Source of the DNA: Agelas oroides
Lineage: Eukaryota > Porifera > Demospongiae > Agelasida > Agelasidae
DNA length: 64,000 nt
Direction: 5' to 3'
Assembly: GCA_949130485.1 (NCBI GenBank)
Contig: OX422189.1
Location: 4,276,720 to 4,340,719 of the forward strand
A program made the translations under genes and the position numbers. This document shows, piece by piece, positions 13,445 through 23,963 of this stretch; position 1 is the stretch's first letter, and the number at the start of each line of letters is the position of its first letter. The notes beneath the pieces are model-generated. The model was not told where the DNA came from and made no database searches. It was given only the letters and a program-made list of their open reading frames with translations.

Positions 13445-14419
13445 TTAAAAATCTGGTGTAATATAGGACTCAGTGATGGCAAGGTCTATGGCTGCTGGAG
13501 GGTGGGCGGCTTGGCCTCGAGAGGATCTTGCTCCTCGTAGGGCTTGGATGGCTGAACGGATAAGGGAAAAGGTCAGACGACACCTTAGCCACCAGAGTGT
13601 GGTGCTGTATGGATGATCCCACTTCTCAGCGAGCATGGAGGCCAGGCGTTTGTAGAAACAGGTTGCCTCTCTCCCCATTCCTCCTGTGGCCGAAAAAACA
13701 AGTGGAGTGAAAGACGAGTGCTCCACCTCGCGTATCCTCTGTTCATAAGCTCGTTTTTTCTCTTTCTCATGCTTTCTGTAACAGGCGGAAGGCGTCTGGT
13801 TCTTGTTAGAGGGGGTGTGGGGGTTGAAGACTCGCACATCAAAAAATGTCTTTTCAAATCTCCCACCCCACACTCCATTTGCTGAGACATCAAGCCTCGC
13901 CCCGTCCTGTGAATTGGCAGTGGCTCCAGACAGTTGGTCTGACGTAGTTGGCTGCAGGTTGGGTTCAATGCACACCTCGCTACACACTTCTGTGAGGAGA
14001 TTGGCCGTAAGGTCGCGGATTTCATTGTGCCTGATGGAAGGAAAACCTCCTTTGGCACATGAGAGTGCATGTTCAACAGTGAAATGGTTGCCGCAGTCGC
14101 ACATGGGCGGGAGATTTGAGGGAGACCATCCGTATCGCAGGGCCATGGCATCGTGGAAAGCAGCCCTATGCAGTGAAAAGCCATGTTCCTTGAGGGGGAG
14201 AGCTGTGAACCAGGTGGAGGCACCTTTCTCCTTGGCTAGATCCACTGCTTTCTGCAGTTGGGCTGGCAAATGGCTGTAGAGGTGATCTGCTTCTTTGGAG
14301 CTCATTTCTTTGTTCCGATTTCTGATAGTGGCCTTGCTCTGCAGCTGATCGGCTATGATGTCATATCCATACTCCTGGTTTTGTTCAAGGATGTGAGATA
14401 CGAGGGAGAAGTTTATAGT
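13445..14419 (-). CDS. Retrotransposon protein, C-terminal part: zinc knuckle plus restriction-like endonuclease
   Basis: This continues the reverse transcriptase protein in the -1 frame from about 14419 (TINFSLVSHILEQ), 324 residues to the stop at 13445-13447. Counting from the frame's upstream start at 14509, a CCHC cluster is at 137-151 (C137, C139, H147, C151) and is followed by RHNEIRD (160-166). The endonuclease core follows: LDV (Asp207), FFDVRVFNP (Asp224) and a lysine-rich helix HEKEKKRAYEQR (247-258). This is the order of the R2-type CCHC/RHD/PD-D/ExK nuclease that nicks target DNA to prime reverse transcription. A conserved SFTPLVFSATGGMG block (266-279) closes the domain. No stop interrupts this part. 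A restored product of about 1,057 residues would be one polypeptide, so the break is either one indel or, less likely, a programmed frameshift. Confidence 0.85.
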   Translation of the reverse strand, partial: TINFSLVSHILEQNQEYGYDIIADQLQSKATIRNRNKEMSSKEADHLYSHLPAQLQKAVDLAKEKGASTWFTALPLKEHGFSLHRAAFHDAMALRYGWSPSNLPPMCDCGNHFTVEHALSCAKGGFPSIRHNEIRDLTANLLTEVCSEVCIEPNLQPTTSDQLSGATANSQDGARLDVSANGVWGGRFEKTFFDVRVFNPHTPSNKNQTPSACYRKHEKEKKRAYEQRIREVEHSSFTPLVFSATGGMGREATCFYKRLASMLAEKWDHPYSTTLWWLRCRLTFSLIRSAIQALRGARSSRGQAAHPPAAIDLAITESYITPDF

Positions 14420-16614
14420 TGGGAGGACTGCAGTTCTTTCTCTGCATTCTTGGAGGGGATTCTTATCCCCAAGCCCCCATGCCGTGCTGGTAAGGCAAAG
14501 AGGGCACATTCCTGGTCATTGGGTGTGGGCCTACTAGTGAGGGCGGGCAGCAGCTCCGTTCTCAAAGCGGTGTCAAGTGGGATCAATAGGTGACTAATAT
14601 TAGGGGTTACCCTGCTCAGGTAGGACCATTTGCTTGAAAGGCGATGTACCAGGGCTGAGTAGGCAGCATGGGGCTGAGACTTTGCGATCTCACTGAGGAG
14701 GGTAATACTTGATGTCCATTCCCCGACCTTAGATCGCAGGTGTTCCTCGATGAAGTCTGGGGAGCCCAAGGCTGCACCAAGGTAAGGCCTACCATTTGGG
14801 GTGATGTTAACCCCTGAGCCAGCAAAGATCTTGGCTGCATTTTGGAGGTGCAGGTCTTTAGTTACCAGCCATGTTTTGGAAGGATTGGCAAAGTAGCCAT
14901 AGCTGGGGCCTTCTGTGGTCAGTCTATCCCACCAGCTGCGTAGATGTTCAAGGGAGCCAAAGGCAGCGGAGTCATCGGCATACCAAACTTGCTTGCAGGG
15001 GCCGTTCAGCCTTCGAATGAGAGGGATTGTAGCCAGGCCATACATGGCCATGGCTAGCGGGTCACCTTGTGTTGTTCCTTCCTGTGAAAGGATAACATCA
15101 CAATCCACAAAGAGCTCTGTTGGGGCTCTGTAAGAGTTGACTAGGATGGTGGCAATTGGGGGACAGAGGCGTCTGATGTTTTGCAGTGCTACTTGGCGGT
15201 TAAGGGAGTTGAATGCATTCGTGGCGTCTATGAGTAGGGCAGCTTCGCATTCCGCTGAGTCAAATGCTTGACGTGCTGCATGAACAGCAGCCTCAATCCC
15301 AGAAATCTGTCCACCACACATCTGCTGGCAGCCTGATGCATCCTGGATATCTTGCTGTGTGATGGAAAGGATGGCTTTAGCAATGATACGGCGGGCCGTG
15401 TCTCCAATGCCGATTGGGCGGACTCCAGGATGTTTGTCGAGTGCGATGAGACGACATGCAAGGAGTGGGGCTATGGATGAGGGGTGCACATATGAGGTGC
15501 TGATCCTTATGGCAACTGATGCAAGAGAGGCGCAGAGGTCTCTTGATGCACCCTTGTGGCTGGTGCAAAGACGTCTCCATTCATGGGAGTCCAGGCCAGA
15601 GGGGCCGGCGGCACCATTCACTCTCAAGGCAGCTGAACGGATGACATTGGCGTCTAGAGACTCAAATATCACGGGGTGGGGGTCCTGTGGTTCATTTGGA
15701 ATTATACATGAGTTATACACTGGTTGGCCTACGGGGTGCTTGCTGATCAGTGATTCTCTGACAGTAGGTGAGTTTGGGTCATCTGGGTTGACAGGATCGT
15801 CAAGATGGAGAATGCCCCCTTTCTCCTCCCTGGACAAGAGGTCAAGGGCGGCCTTACACTTCCCCATGAACATCAGGTTGGAGAAAGAGCGAGCCAGGTT
15901 GGAGTTGACCATGGTCGAACCATTTTTGGGTAGCCTCTGTTGTATGGCTCTGCCTTCCCTCACTAGTTCGTCCAATTCTCCGTTGGACCACCACCCCAAC
16001 CTTCTCTCAAGGTGTGTAATGTGATGTTTGGTCTTAGAGGCCCTGCTTGGCTTTTGCAGGAGCAGTATTGGGAACACCAAGGCAGCCTTTAAGGCGACAG
16101 ATTCCATAGCGGAGGCGGATCCGTAGGCTGAGTAGAGCCTTGATAACTCCCTCACAAAGTCTTTTCCTGCCTTGCCAAAAGGAACAGTGAAGTGGTTGCG
16201 CCTCCAGTGAACTACTTCGGCGTATGTGGCGTCTAGGGATTTTGCAAAGGACGAGCCACTAAACTTTCCCCATGTGAACGTTGGTGTGCTCATGGGGACA
16301 TATTCTGGTAGCGGTGGGGAGTGCTCATCGAGGGAGAAAGGTGTATCAGGAACAGAGGGCTGACTTGGGGCACTAGTGTGTGCAGAGGAGTCGGGCGCTG
16401 AGGACGGAGGTCCGAGTTGACTGGTCGCGGCAGTGGTGGTTGTGGTTGGCGGGTTGGGGTTAGTATTGGCGAGGTTGGCGGTTCGTGTGACAGCAGGTTG
16501 GCGGTTGGTACAGTTCCCTAGCTTCCCGGGCAGGCAGTTATCGCAGGATTTCTTTGCCTTTCTACAGGCACAGCCCTTACAGGAGCCGGATCTGTTACAC
16601 TTGCAGCACGCCAT
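14413..16614 (-). CDS. Retrotransposon protein, N-terminal part: Cys-rich domain plus reverse transcriptase (frameshifted)
   Basis: 733 residues from an ATG 10 bases inside the element; an in-frame TGA lies just upstream at 16621-16623. Residues 3-35 form a dense cysteine cluster (CKCNRSGSCKGCACRK, then CDNC and C35) resembling a CXC/tesmin-type zinc-binding segment, probably for nucleic-acid binding. A low-complexity Pro/Thr/Ser linker follows (about 38-105), then an extension with LLLQKPSR (185-191). The reverse transcriptase shows RLIALDKHPGVRPIG (388-402), motif A LLIDATNAF (460-468, Asp463), motif B GTTQGDPLAMAMYG (513-526) and motif C YADD (545-548). All catalytic aspartates are present. 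The protein would copy element RNA at the target site. The frame ends at TAA 14413-14415 shortly after ALPARHGGLGI; homology continues one base out of frame, so this is a broken gene rather than a natural C-terminus. Confidence 0.88.
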   Translation of the reverse strand: MACCKCNRSGSCKGCACRKAKKSCDNCLPGKLGNCTNRQPAVTRTANLANTNPNPPTTTTTAATSQLGPPSSAPDSSAHTSAPSQPSVPDTPFSLDEHSPPLPEYVPMSTPTFTWGKFSGSSFAKSLDATYAEVVHWRRNHFTVPFGKAGKDFVRELSRLYSAYGSASAMESVALKAALVFPILLLQKPSRASKTKHHITHLERRLGWWSNGELDELVREGRAIQQRLPKNGSTMVNSNLARSFSNLMFMGKCKAALDLLSREEKGGILHLDDPVNPDDPNSPTVRESLISKHPVGQPVYNSCIIPNEPQDPHPVIFESLDANVIRSAALRVNGAAGPSGLDSHEWRRLCTSHKGASRDLCASLASVAIRISTSYVHPSSIAPLLACRLIALDKHPGVRPIGIGDTARRIIAKAILSITQQDIQDASGCQQMCGGQISGIEAAVHAARQAFDSAECEAALLIDATNAFNSLNRQVALQNIRRLCPPIATILVNSYRAPTELFVDCDVILSQEGTTQGDPLAMAMYGLATIPLIRRLNGPCKQVWYADDSAAFGSLEHLRSWWDRLTTEGPSYGYFANPSKTWLVTKDLHLQNAAKIFAGSGVNITPNGRPYLGAALGSPDFIEEHLRSKVGEWTSSITLLSEIAKSQPHAAYSALVHRLSSKWSYLSRVTPNISHLLIPLDTALRTELLPALTSRPTPNDQECALFALPARHGGLGIRIPSKNAEKELQSSQL

Positions 16615-17289
16615 TTTATATCACCTCTTTCCCGGCACATAAACAGGCCTATACGAGCTTCATAGGACTTCCACAGTGACGAAAAACACTTTGTTGATGT
16701 TACATAAACAGGCCTATACGAGCTTCACAGGACCTGCACAGAGGTGAAAACTGCTCTCTTGATCATTCCCGGCACATACACAGGCTTATGCGAGATTCAC
16801 AAGTCCACCACAGAGGTAAAAACTGCTTTTTCGATCTTTCCCGGGACATAAACAGGCGTATACGAGGTTCACAGGACTTCCACAGTGACGAAAACTACTT
16901 TGTCAATCTTTCCCGGTACATATAGAGGCACATACGAACTTCACAGCACTTCCACCGTGACATAAACTACTTTGTCGATCTTTCCCGGCACATAAACAGG
17001 CCTATACGAGCGTCACAGGACCTGCACAGAGGTGAAAACTGCTTTCTCGATCTTTCCTGGCACATGCACAGGCTTATGCGAGCTTCACAAGACCACCAAA
17101 GAGCTGAAAACTGCTTTCTCAATCTTTACCGGGAGATAAACAGGCCTATACGAGCTTCACAGTACTTGCACAGTGACGAAAACTACTTTTGTCGATATTT
17201 CCCGATAAATAAGCAGGCCTATACGAGCTTCACAAGACCACTACAGAGGTGAAAACTGCTTCCTCGATCTTTCCAGTCACATAAACAGG

Positions 17290-18865
17290 CCTATACAAGC
17301 TTCACAGGGCCTCCATAGAGGTGAAGACTGCTTTCTCGATCGTTCTCGGCACAAAAACAGGCCTATACTAGCTTCACAGGACTTCCACAATGACGAAAAC
17401 TACTTTGTCGATATTTCCTGGCACATAAACAGTCCTATACGAGCTTCACAAGACATTCACAGTTACGAAAACTACTTTGTGGATCTTTCCAGGCACTTAA
17501 ACAGGCCTATACGAGCTTCACAGGACCTCTACAGAGGTGAAAACTGCTTTCTCCATCGTTCCCGGCACATAAACAGGCCTATACGAGCTTCACAGGACCT
17601 CCACAGAGGTGAAAACTGCTTTCTCGATCGTTCCGGTACATACAAAGGCTAATGCGAGTTTCACAAGATCACCACAGAGTTATTTGCTTTCTCGATCTTT
17701 CTCGGGACATAAACAGGCCTATACGAGCTTCACAGGAATTCCATAATGACGAAAATTACCTTGTCGATCTTTCCTGGCACATAAACAGTCCTATACGAGC
17801 TTGACAGGACTTCCACAGTGACGAAAACTACTTTGTCGATCTTTCCCGCAACTTAAACAGGCCTATACGAGCTTGACAGGTTCTCCACAGAGGTGTAAAC
17901 TGCTTTCTCGATCTTTCCAGGCACATAAACAGGCCTATACGACCTTCACAAGACTTCCACAGTGACAAGAGACTACTTTGTCGATGTTTCCAGGCACATA
18001 AACAGGCCTATGCGAGCTTCACAGGACCACACAGGGGTGAAAACTGCTTTCTTGATCTTTCCAGACACATAAACAGGCCTATACAAGCTTCAGAGGGCCT
18101 CCATAGAGGTGAAGACTGCTTTCTCGATCGTTCTCGGCACAAAAACAGGCCTATACTAGCTTCACAGGACTTACACAATGACGAAAACTACTTTGTTGAT
18201 ATTTCCTGGCACATAAACAGTCCTATACGAGCTTCACAAGACATTCACAGTGACGAAAACTACTTTGTGGATCTTTCCCGGCACTTAAACAGCCTATACG
18301 GGCTTCACAGGACCTCTACAGAGGTGAAAACTGCTTTCTCCATCGTTCCCGGCACATAAACAGGCCTATACGAGCTTCACAGGACCTCCACAGAGGTGAA
18401 AACTGCTGTCTCGATCGTTCCGGTACATACACAGGCTAATGCGAGCTTCACAAGATCACCACAGAGTTGTTCGCTTTCTCGATCTTTCTCGGGACATAAA
18501 CAGGCCTATACGAGCTTCACAGGAATTCCATAATGACGAAAACTACTTTGTCGATCTTTCCTGGCACATAAACAGTCCTATACGAGCTTGACAGGACTTC
18601 CACAGTGACGAAAACTACTTTGTCGATCTTTCCCGGAACTTAAACAGGCCTATACGAGCTTGACAGGGTCTCCACAGAGGTGTAAACTGCTTTCTCGATC
18701 TTTCCAGGCACATAAACAGGCCTATACGACCTTCACAAGACTTCCACAGTGACAAGAAACTACTTTGTCGATGTTTCCAGGCACATAAACAGGCCTATGC
18801 GAGCTTCACAGGGGTGAAAACTGCTTTCTTGATCTTTCCAGGCACATACACAATCTAATTCGAGC
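17290..18865 (+). repeat. 788-bp tandem duplication (11 units per copy)
   Basis: The rare variant GCACAAAAACAGGCCTATAC occurs at 17349 and 18137, 788 bases apart. The following units repeat in the same order in both copies: ATATTTCCTGGCACATAAAC, an AGACATTCACAG unit, and the shortened ACCACAGAGTT(G)T unit near 17670 and 18460. Differences are scattered single bases, so the duplication is recent relative to ordinary neighbouring units. Confidence 0.85.
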
Positions 18866-20840
18866 TTCACAAGAAAACCACAACGGTGAAAACTGCTTCC
18901 TCGATCTTTCAAGGCACAGAAACAGGCCTATACAAGGTTCACGGGGCCTCCACAGAGGTGAAAGCTGCTTTATCGATCGTTGTCGGCACATAAACAGGTC
19001 TATATGAGCTTCATAGGACTTCAACCGTGATGAAAACTGATTTCTCGTTCTTTCCCGGCACTTAAACTGGCCTATACCTGCCTCACAGAACCGCCACAGC
19101 GGTTAAAACTGCTTTCTCGATCGTTCCCGGCACACAAACAGGCCTATACGAGCTTCACAGGACCTCCACAGAAGTGAAACCTGAGTTCTCCATCGTTCCC
19201 TGCACATAAACCTGCCTCTACGTGCTTCACAGAACCGCTACAGAGGTTAAAACTGCTTTATCGATCGTTACCGGCACATAAACAGGTCTGAACGAGCATC
19301 ACTGGGCCTCCACAGAGGTGAAAACTGCTATCTCCATCGTTCCTTGCACATAAACTGGCCTATACGTGCTTCACAGAACCGCCACAGAGGTTAAAACTGC
19401 TTTCTCGACCGTTCCCGGCACATAAACAGGCCTATACGAGCTTGACAGGACCTCCACAGAATTGAAAACTGCTTTCTCGATCGTTACCGGCACATAAACA
19501 GGCCTATACGAGCTCCATAGGACCTCCACAGAGGTGAAAGCTGCTTTCTCGGCACATAAACAGGTCTACATGAGCTTCATAGGACTTCAACAGGGGTGAA
19601 GACTGATTTCTCGTTCTTTCCCGACACTTAACCAGGCCTATACGTGCTTCACGGGTCTTCCACAGTGACGTAAACTACTTTGTCGATCTTTCCTGGCACT
19701 TAAACAGGCCTATCCGAGCTTCACAGGACCTCCACAGAGGTGAAAACTACTTTGTCGATCTTTCCCGGAACTTAAACAGGCCTATAGCTATACGTGCTTC
19801 ACAGAACCGCCACAGAGGTGAAAACTGCTCTCTCGATCGTTCCTGGCACATAAATAGGCTTATACAAGCTTCACATGACCACCACAGAGGTGAAAACTGC
19901 TTTCTCGATCGTTCCCGGCATATAAACAGGCCTGAACGAGCATCACAGGACCTGCACAGAGGTGAAAACTGCTTTGTCGATCTTTCCCGGCACATACACA
20001 GTCTTACGCCAGCTTCACAAGACCACCACAGAGGTAAAAATTGCTTTCTCGATCTTTCCCGGGCCATAAACAGGTCTATACCAGGTTCACTGGAATTCCA
20101 CAGTGACGAAAACTGCTTTCTCCATAGTTCCCTGCACAGAAACAGGCCTATACGAGCGTCACAAGACTTCCACAGTGACAGAAACTATTTTGTCGATCTT
20201 TCCAGGCACATAAACAGGCCTATGCGAGCTTCACGGGGCCTCCACACAAGTGAAATCTGCTTCCTCGATCTTTCCCGGCACATAAACAGGACTATACGAG
20301 CTTTACAGGACTTCCACAGAGACGAAAACTACTTTGTCCATCTTTCCCAGCACATAAACAGGCCAATACGAGCTTCATAGGACTTACAACACGGGTGAAA
20401 ACTGATTTCTCGTTCTTTCCAGGCACATACACAATCTTATGCGAGCTTCACAAGAACACCACAGCGGTGGAAACTGCTTCCTTGATCTTTAAAGGCACAG
20501 AAACCGGCCTATACAAGCTTCACGGGACCTCCACAGAGGTGAAAGCTGCTTTCTCGATCGTTCTGGTCACATAAACGGGACTATACGAGCATCACAGGGC
20601 CTGCACAGAGGTGAAAACTTCTCTCTCGATCATTCCCGGCACATACACAGGCTTATGCGAGCTTCACAAGTCCACCACATAGGTAAAAACTGCTTTTTCG
20701 AACATTCCCGGGACATAAACAGGCGTATACGAGGTTGACAGGAATTCCATAGTGACGAAAACTACTTTGTCGAACTTCCCCGGAGCATAAACAGGCCTAA
20801 ACGAGCTTCACAGGACCTCCACAGAGGTGAAAACTGCTTT
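18430..20840 (+). repeat. Segmental duplication, right copy (partner about 3450-5930)
   Basis: Direct-orientation copy of the block at 3450-5930, with the markers CACATACACAATCTAAT (18843) and TCCTGGCACATAAATAGGCT (19841) in the same order and spacing. One unit near 20300-20420 has been lost or gained relative to the left copy. Edges are approximate because both copies merge into the same satellite. Confidence 0.8.
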
Positions 20841-23800
20841 CTCCATCGTTCCCTGCACATAAACAGGCCTATACGAACTTCACAAGACTTCCACAGTGAT
20901 AGAAACTACTTTGTCGATCTTTCCCGGCACATAAACAGGTCTATGCGTGCTTCGCAGGCCACACAGGGGTGAAAACTGCTTTCTCGATCTTTCCCGGCAC
21001 ATAAACAGGACTATACGAGCTTCACAGGACTTCCACAGAGACGAAAACTACTTTGTCCATCTTTCCCAGCACATAAACAGGCCTATACGAGCTTCATAGG
21101 ACTTACAACGGGGGTGAAATCTGATTTCTCTTTCTTTCCCGGCACACAAACAGGCCTACACGAGCTTCACAGCATCTCCACAGAGGTGAAAACTGCTTTC
21201 TCCATCGTTCCCTGCCCATAAACAGGCCTATACGTGCTTCACAGAATCGCCACAGAAGTTAAAACTGCTTTCACGTTCGTTCCCGCAACATAAACTGGCC
21301 TATACGAGATTCACAGGACCTGCACGGAGGTGAAAACTTCTTTCTCGATCTTTCCCGGCACATACTCAGGCTTATGCGAGCTTGACAAGACCACCACAGA
21401 AGTAAAAACTGCTTTATCGATCTTTCCGGGCCATAAACAGGCCAATACGAGCTTCACTAGACTTCCAAATTGACGAAAACTGCTTTCTCCATCGTTCCCA
21501 GCTGATAAACAGGCCTACACGAGCTTCACAAGACTTCCACAGTGACAGAAACTACTTTGTCGATCTTTCCAGGCACATAAACAGGCCTATGCGAGCTTCA
21601 CAGGACCACACAGGGGTCAAAACTGCTTTCTCGATCTTTCCAGGCACATACACAATCTTATGCGAGCTTCACAAGAACACCACAGCGGTGGAAACTGCTT
21701 CCTCGATCTTTCAAAGCACAGAAACCGGCCTAGACAAGTTTCACGGGGCCTCCACAAAGGTGAAAGCTGCTTTCTCGATCGTTCTCGGCACATAAACAGG
21801 CCTATACGAGCTTCACAGCACCTGCACAGAGGTGAAAACTGCGCTCTCGATCATTCTCGGCACATACACAGGCTTATGCGAGCTTCACAAGTCCACCACA
21901 GTGGTAAAAACTGCTTTTTCGATCATTCCCGGGACATAAACAGGCGTATACGAGGTTTACAGGACTTCCACAGTGACGAAAACTACTTTGTCGATCTTTA
22001 CCGGCACATAAACAGGCTTATACAAGCTTCACAGGACTTCCACAGAGTTGAAAACTGCTTTCTCCATCGTTCCCTGCACATAAACAGGCCTGCACGAACT
22101 TCACAAGACTTCCACTGTGACAGAAACTACTTTGTCGATCTTTCCAGGCACATAAACAGGCATGTGCGAGCTTCACAGGACCACACAGGTTAAAACTGTT
22201 TTCTCGATCTTTCCAGGGACATAAACAGGCCTAAACGAGCTCTAAAGTACCACCACACAGGTGAAAACTGCTTCCTCGATTTTTCCAGGCACAGAAACAG
22301 GCGTATACAAGCTTCACTGGGCCTCCACAGGGGTGAAAACTGTTTTATCGATCTTTCCAGGGACATAAACAGGCCTAAATGAGCACTAAAGTACCACCAC
22401 ACAGGTGAAAATTGCTTCCTCGATTTTTCCAGGCATATAAAGAGGCTTATACAGGCTTCACTGGGCCTCCATAGAGGTGAAAACTGCTATCTCCATTGTT
22501 CCTTGCACATAAACAGGCCTATACGTGCTTCACAGAACCGGCACAAAGGTTAAAACTGCTTTCTCAATCGTTCCAGGCACATAAACAGGCCTATACGAGA
22601 TTCACAGGACCTCCACAGAAGTGAAAACTGCTTTCTCCATCGTACCCTGCTCTGAAACAGGCCTGCACGTGGTTCACAGAACAGCCAAAGTGGTTAAAAC
22701 TGCTTTCTCGATCGTTCCCGGCACATAAAGTGGCCAGAACGAACATCACTAGACCTGCACAGAGGTGAAAACTGCTTTCTCGATCTTTCCCTGCACATAC
22801 ACAGGCTTATGCGAGCTTCACAAGACCACCACAGAGGTACAAAGTGCTTTCTCCATCGTTCCCTGCACATAAAAATGCCTATACGAAATTCACAAGACTT
22901 CCACAGTGGCAGAAACTACTTTGTCGATCTTTCCATGCACATAAACAGGCCAATGCGAGCTTCACAGGACCACACAGGAGTAAAAATCGCTTTCTCGATC
23001 TTTCCTGGCACATACACATGCTTATGCGAGCTTCACAAGAACAACACAGCGATGAAACCTGCTTCCTCGATCTTTCCATGCACAGTAACAGGCCTATGCA
23101 AGCTCACGGGGCCTCCACCGAGGTGAAAGCTGCCTTCTCGATCGTTCTCGCCAGATAAAGAGGTCTTGGCGTGCTTCACAGAACCGCCACAGAGGTGAAA
23201 ACTGCTTTCTCGATCTTTCCCTGCACATACACAGGCTTATGCGAGCTTCACAAGTCCATCACAGCGGTGAAAACTGCTTCCTCGATCTTTCAAGGCACAG
23301 AAATTGGCCTATACAAGCATCACGGGGCCTCCACAGAGGTGAAAGCTGCTTTCTCGATCGTTCTCGGCACATAAACAGGTCTATATGAGCTTCATAGGAC
23401 TTCAACAGGGGTGGAAACTGATTTCTCCTTCTTTCCCGGCACTTAAACCGGCGTATACGTGCTTCACTGGGCCTCTACAGAGGAGAAAACTGCTTTCTCG
23501 ATCGTTTCTGGCACATAAACAGGCCAGTACGAGCTTCACAGGACATGCACTGAGGTGAAAGCTGCTTTCTCGATCTGTCTTGGCACATAAACAGGTCTAT
23601 ATGAGCTTCATAGGACTTCTACAGGGGTGAAAACTGATTTCTCCTTCCTTCCGGGCACTTAAACAGGCCTATACGTTCCGCACGTGGCCTCCACAGAGGT
23701 GAAAATTCCTTTCTAGATCGTTCCCGGCACATAAACAGGACTGTACGAGCTTAACAGGACATGCACAGAGGTGCAAACTGCTTTCTCGATCGTTCCCGGC

Positions 23801-23947
23801 AAATAAATAGGCCTGTACGAGCTTCACAGGACATGCCCAGAGGTGAAAACTGCTTTCTCGATCTTTCCCGGCACATAAACAGGCCTATACGTGCTTGACA
23901 GGACTTCCACAGTGACGAAAACTGCTTTGTCGATCTTTCCCGGCACT

Positions 23948-23963
23948 TAAACAGGCCTGTTTA
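23948..23963. other. Left inversion junction (forward to reverse satellite)
   Basis: The forward array ends ...CACTTAAACAGG and the reverse array begins CCTGTTTATATCCC..., giving the perfect 16-bp palindrome TAAACAGGCCTGTTTA, which no normal unit contains. The switch is centred on the AGGCCT core present in every unit. All satellite from here to 57164 is in reverse orientation. Confidence 0.95.

Larger units (their letters stand above)
13281..16625 (-). mobile_element. RLE-type non-LTR retrotransposon inserted in the satellite
   Basis: A non-satellite block of about 3.35 kb on the minus strand. Its 3' end is an A-rich tail (T-rich 13280-13316 on +); its 5' end lies about 10 bases before the first ATG. 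It encodes a reverse transcriptase followed by a CCHC knuckle and a restriction-like endonuclease, the order typical of R2/NeSL/HERO-type elements; the exact clade is not settled. The satellite reads ACTACTTTGT before the insertion and resumes with TCTTTCCCGG at 16626. Only CGA of an uninterrupted unit is missing and there is no target-site duplication. The single frameshift suggests a recent but inactive copy, possibly slightly 5'-truncated. Confidence 0.9.
16626..23955 (+). repeat. 72-bp satellite array, forward orientation (between RLE element and inversion junction)
   Basis: The satellite resumes in the same orientation and phase as before the retrotransposon and continues unbroken to the orientation switch at 23955/23956. 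It contains the right copy of the segmental duplication (about 18430-20840), a 788-bp tandem duplication (17290-18865), and a copy of the higher-order block seen at 5458 and 8161 (from 21589). No gene is seen. Confidence 0.96.

Noticed and set aside
13803-14279. Plus-strand open frames within the RLE element (13613-13885, 13803-14279, 15359-16024)
   Set aside because: They are antisense shadows of the minus-strand RT/endonuclease frames and have no recognisable motifs.
14413-14425. Programmed frameshift in the RLE element
   Set aside because: No heptameric slippery sequence or downstream structure was recognised at CAGTCCTCCCAACTATAA. A simple one-base deletion is more likely, pending comparison of other copies.
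1-23955. CRISPR-like array
   Set aside because: Direct repeats are contiguous with no unique spacers, the unit is 72 bp and diverged, and the context is a eukaryotic retrotransposon-bearing satellite.
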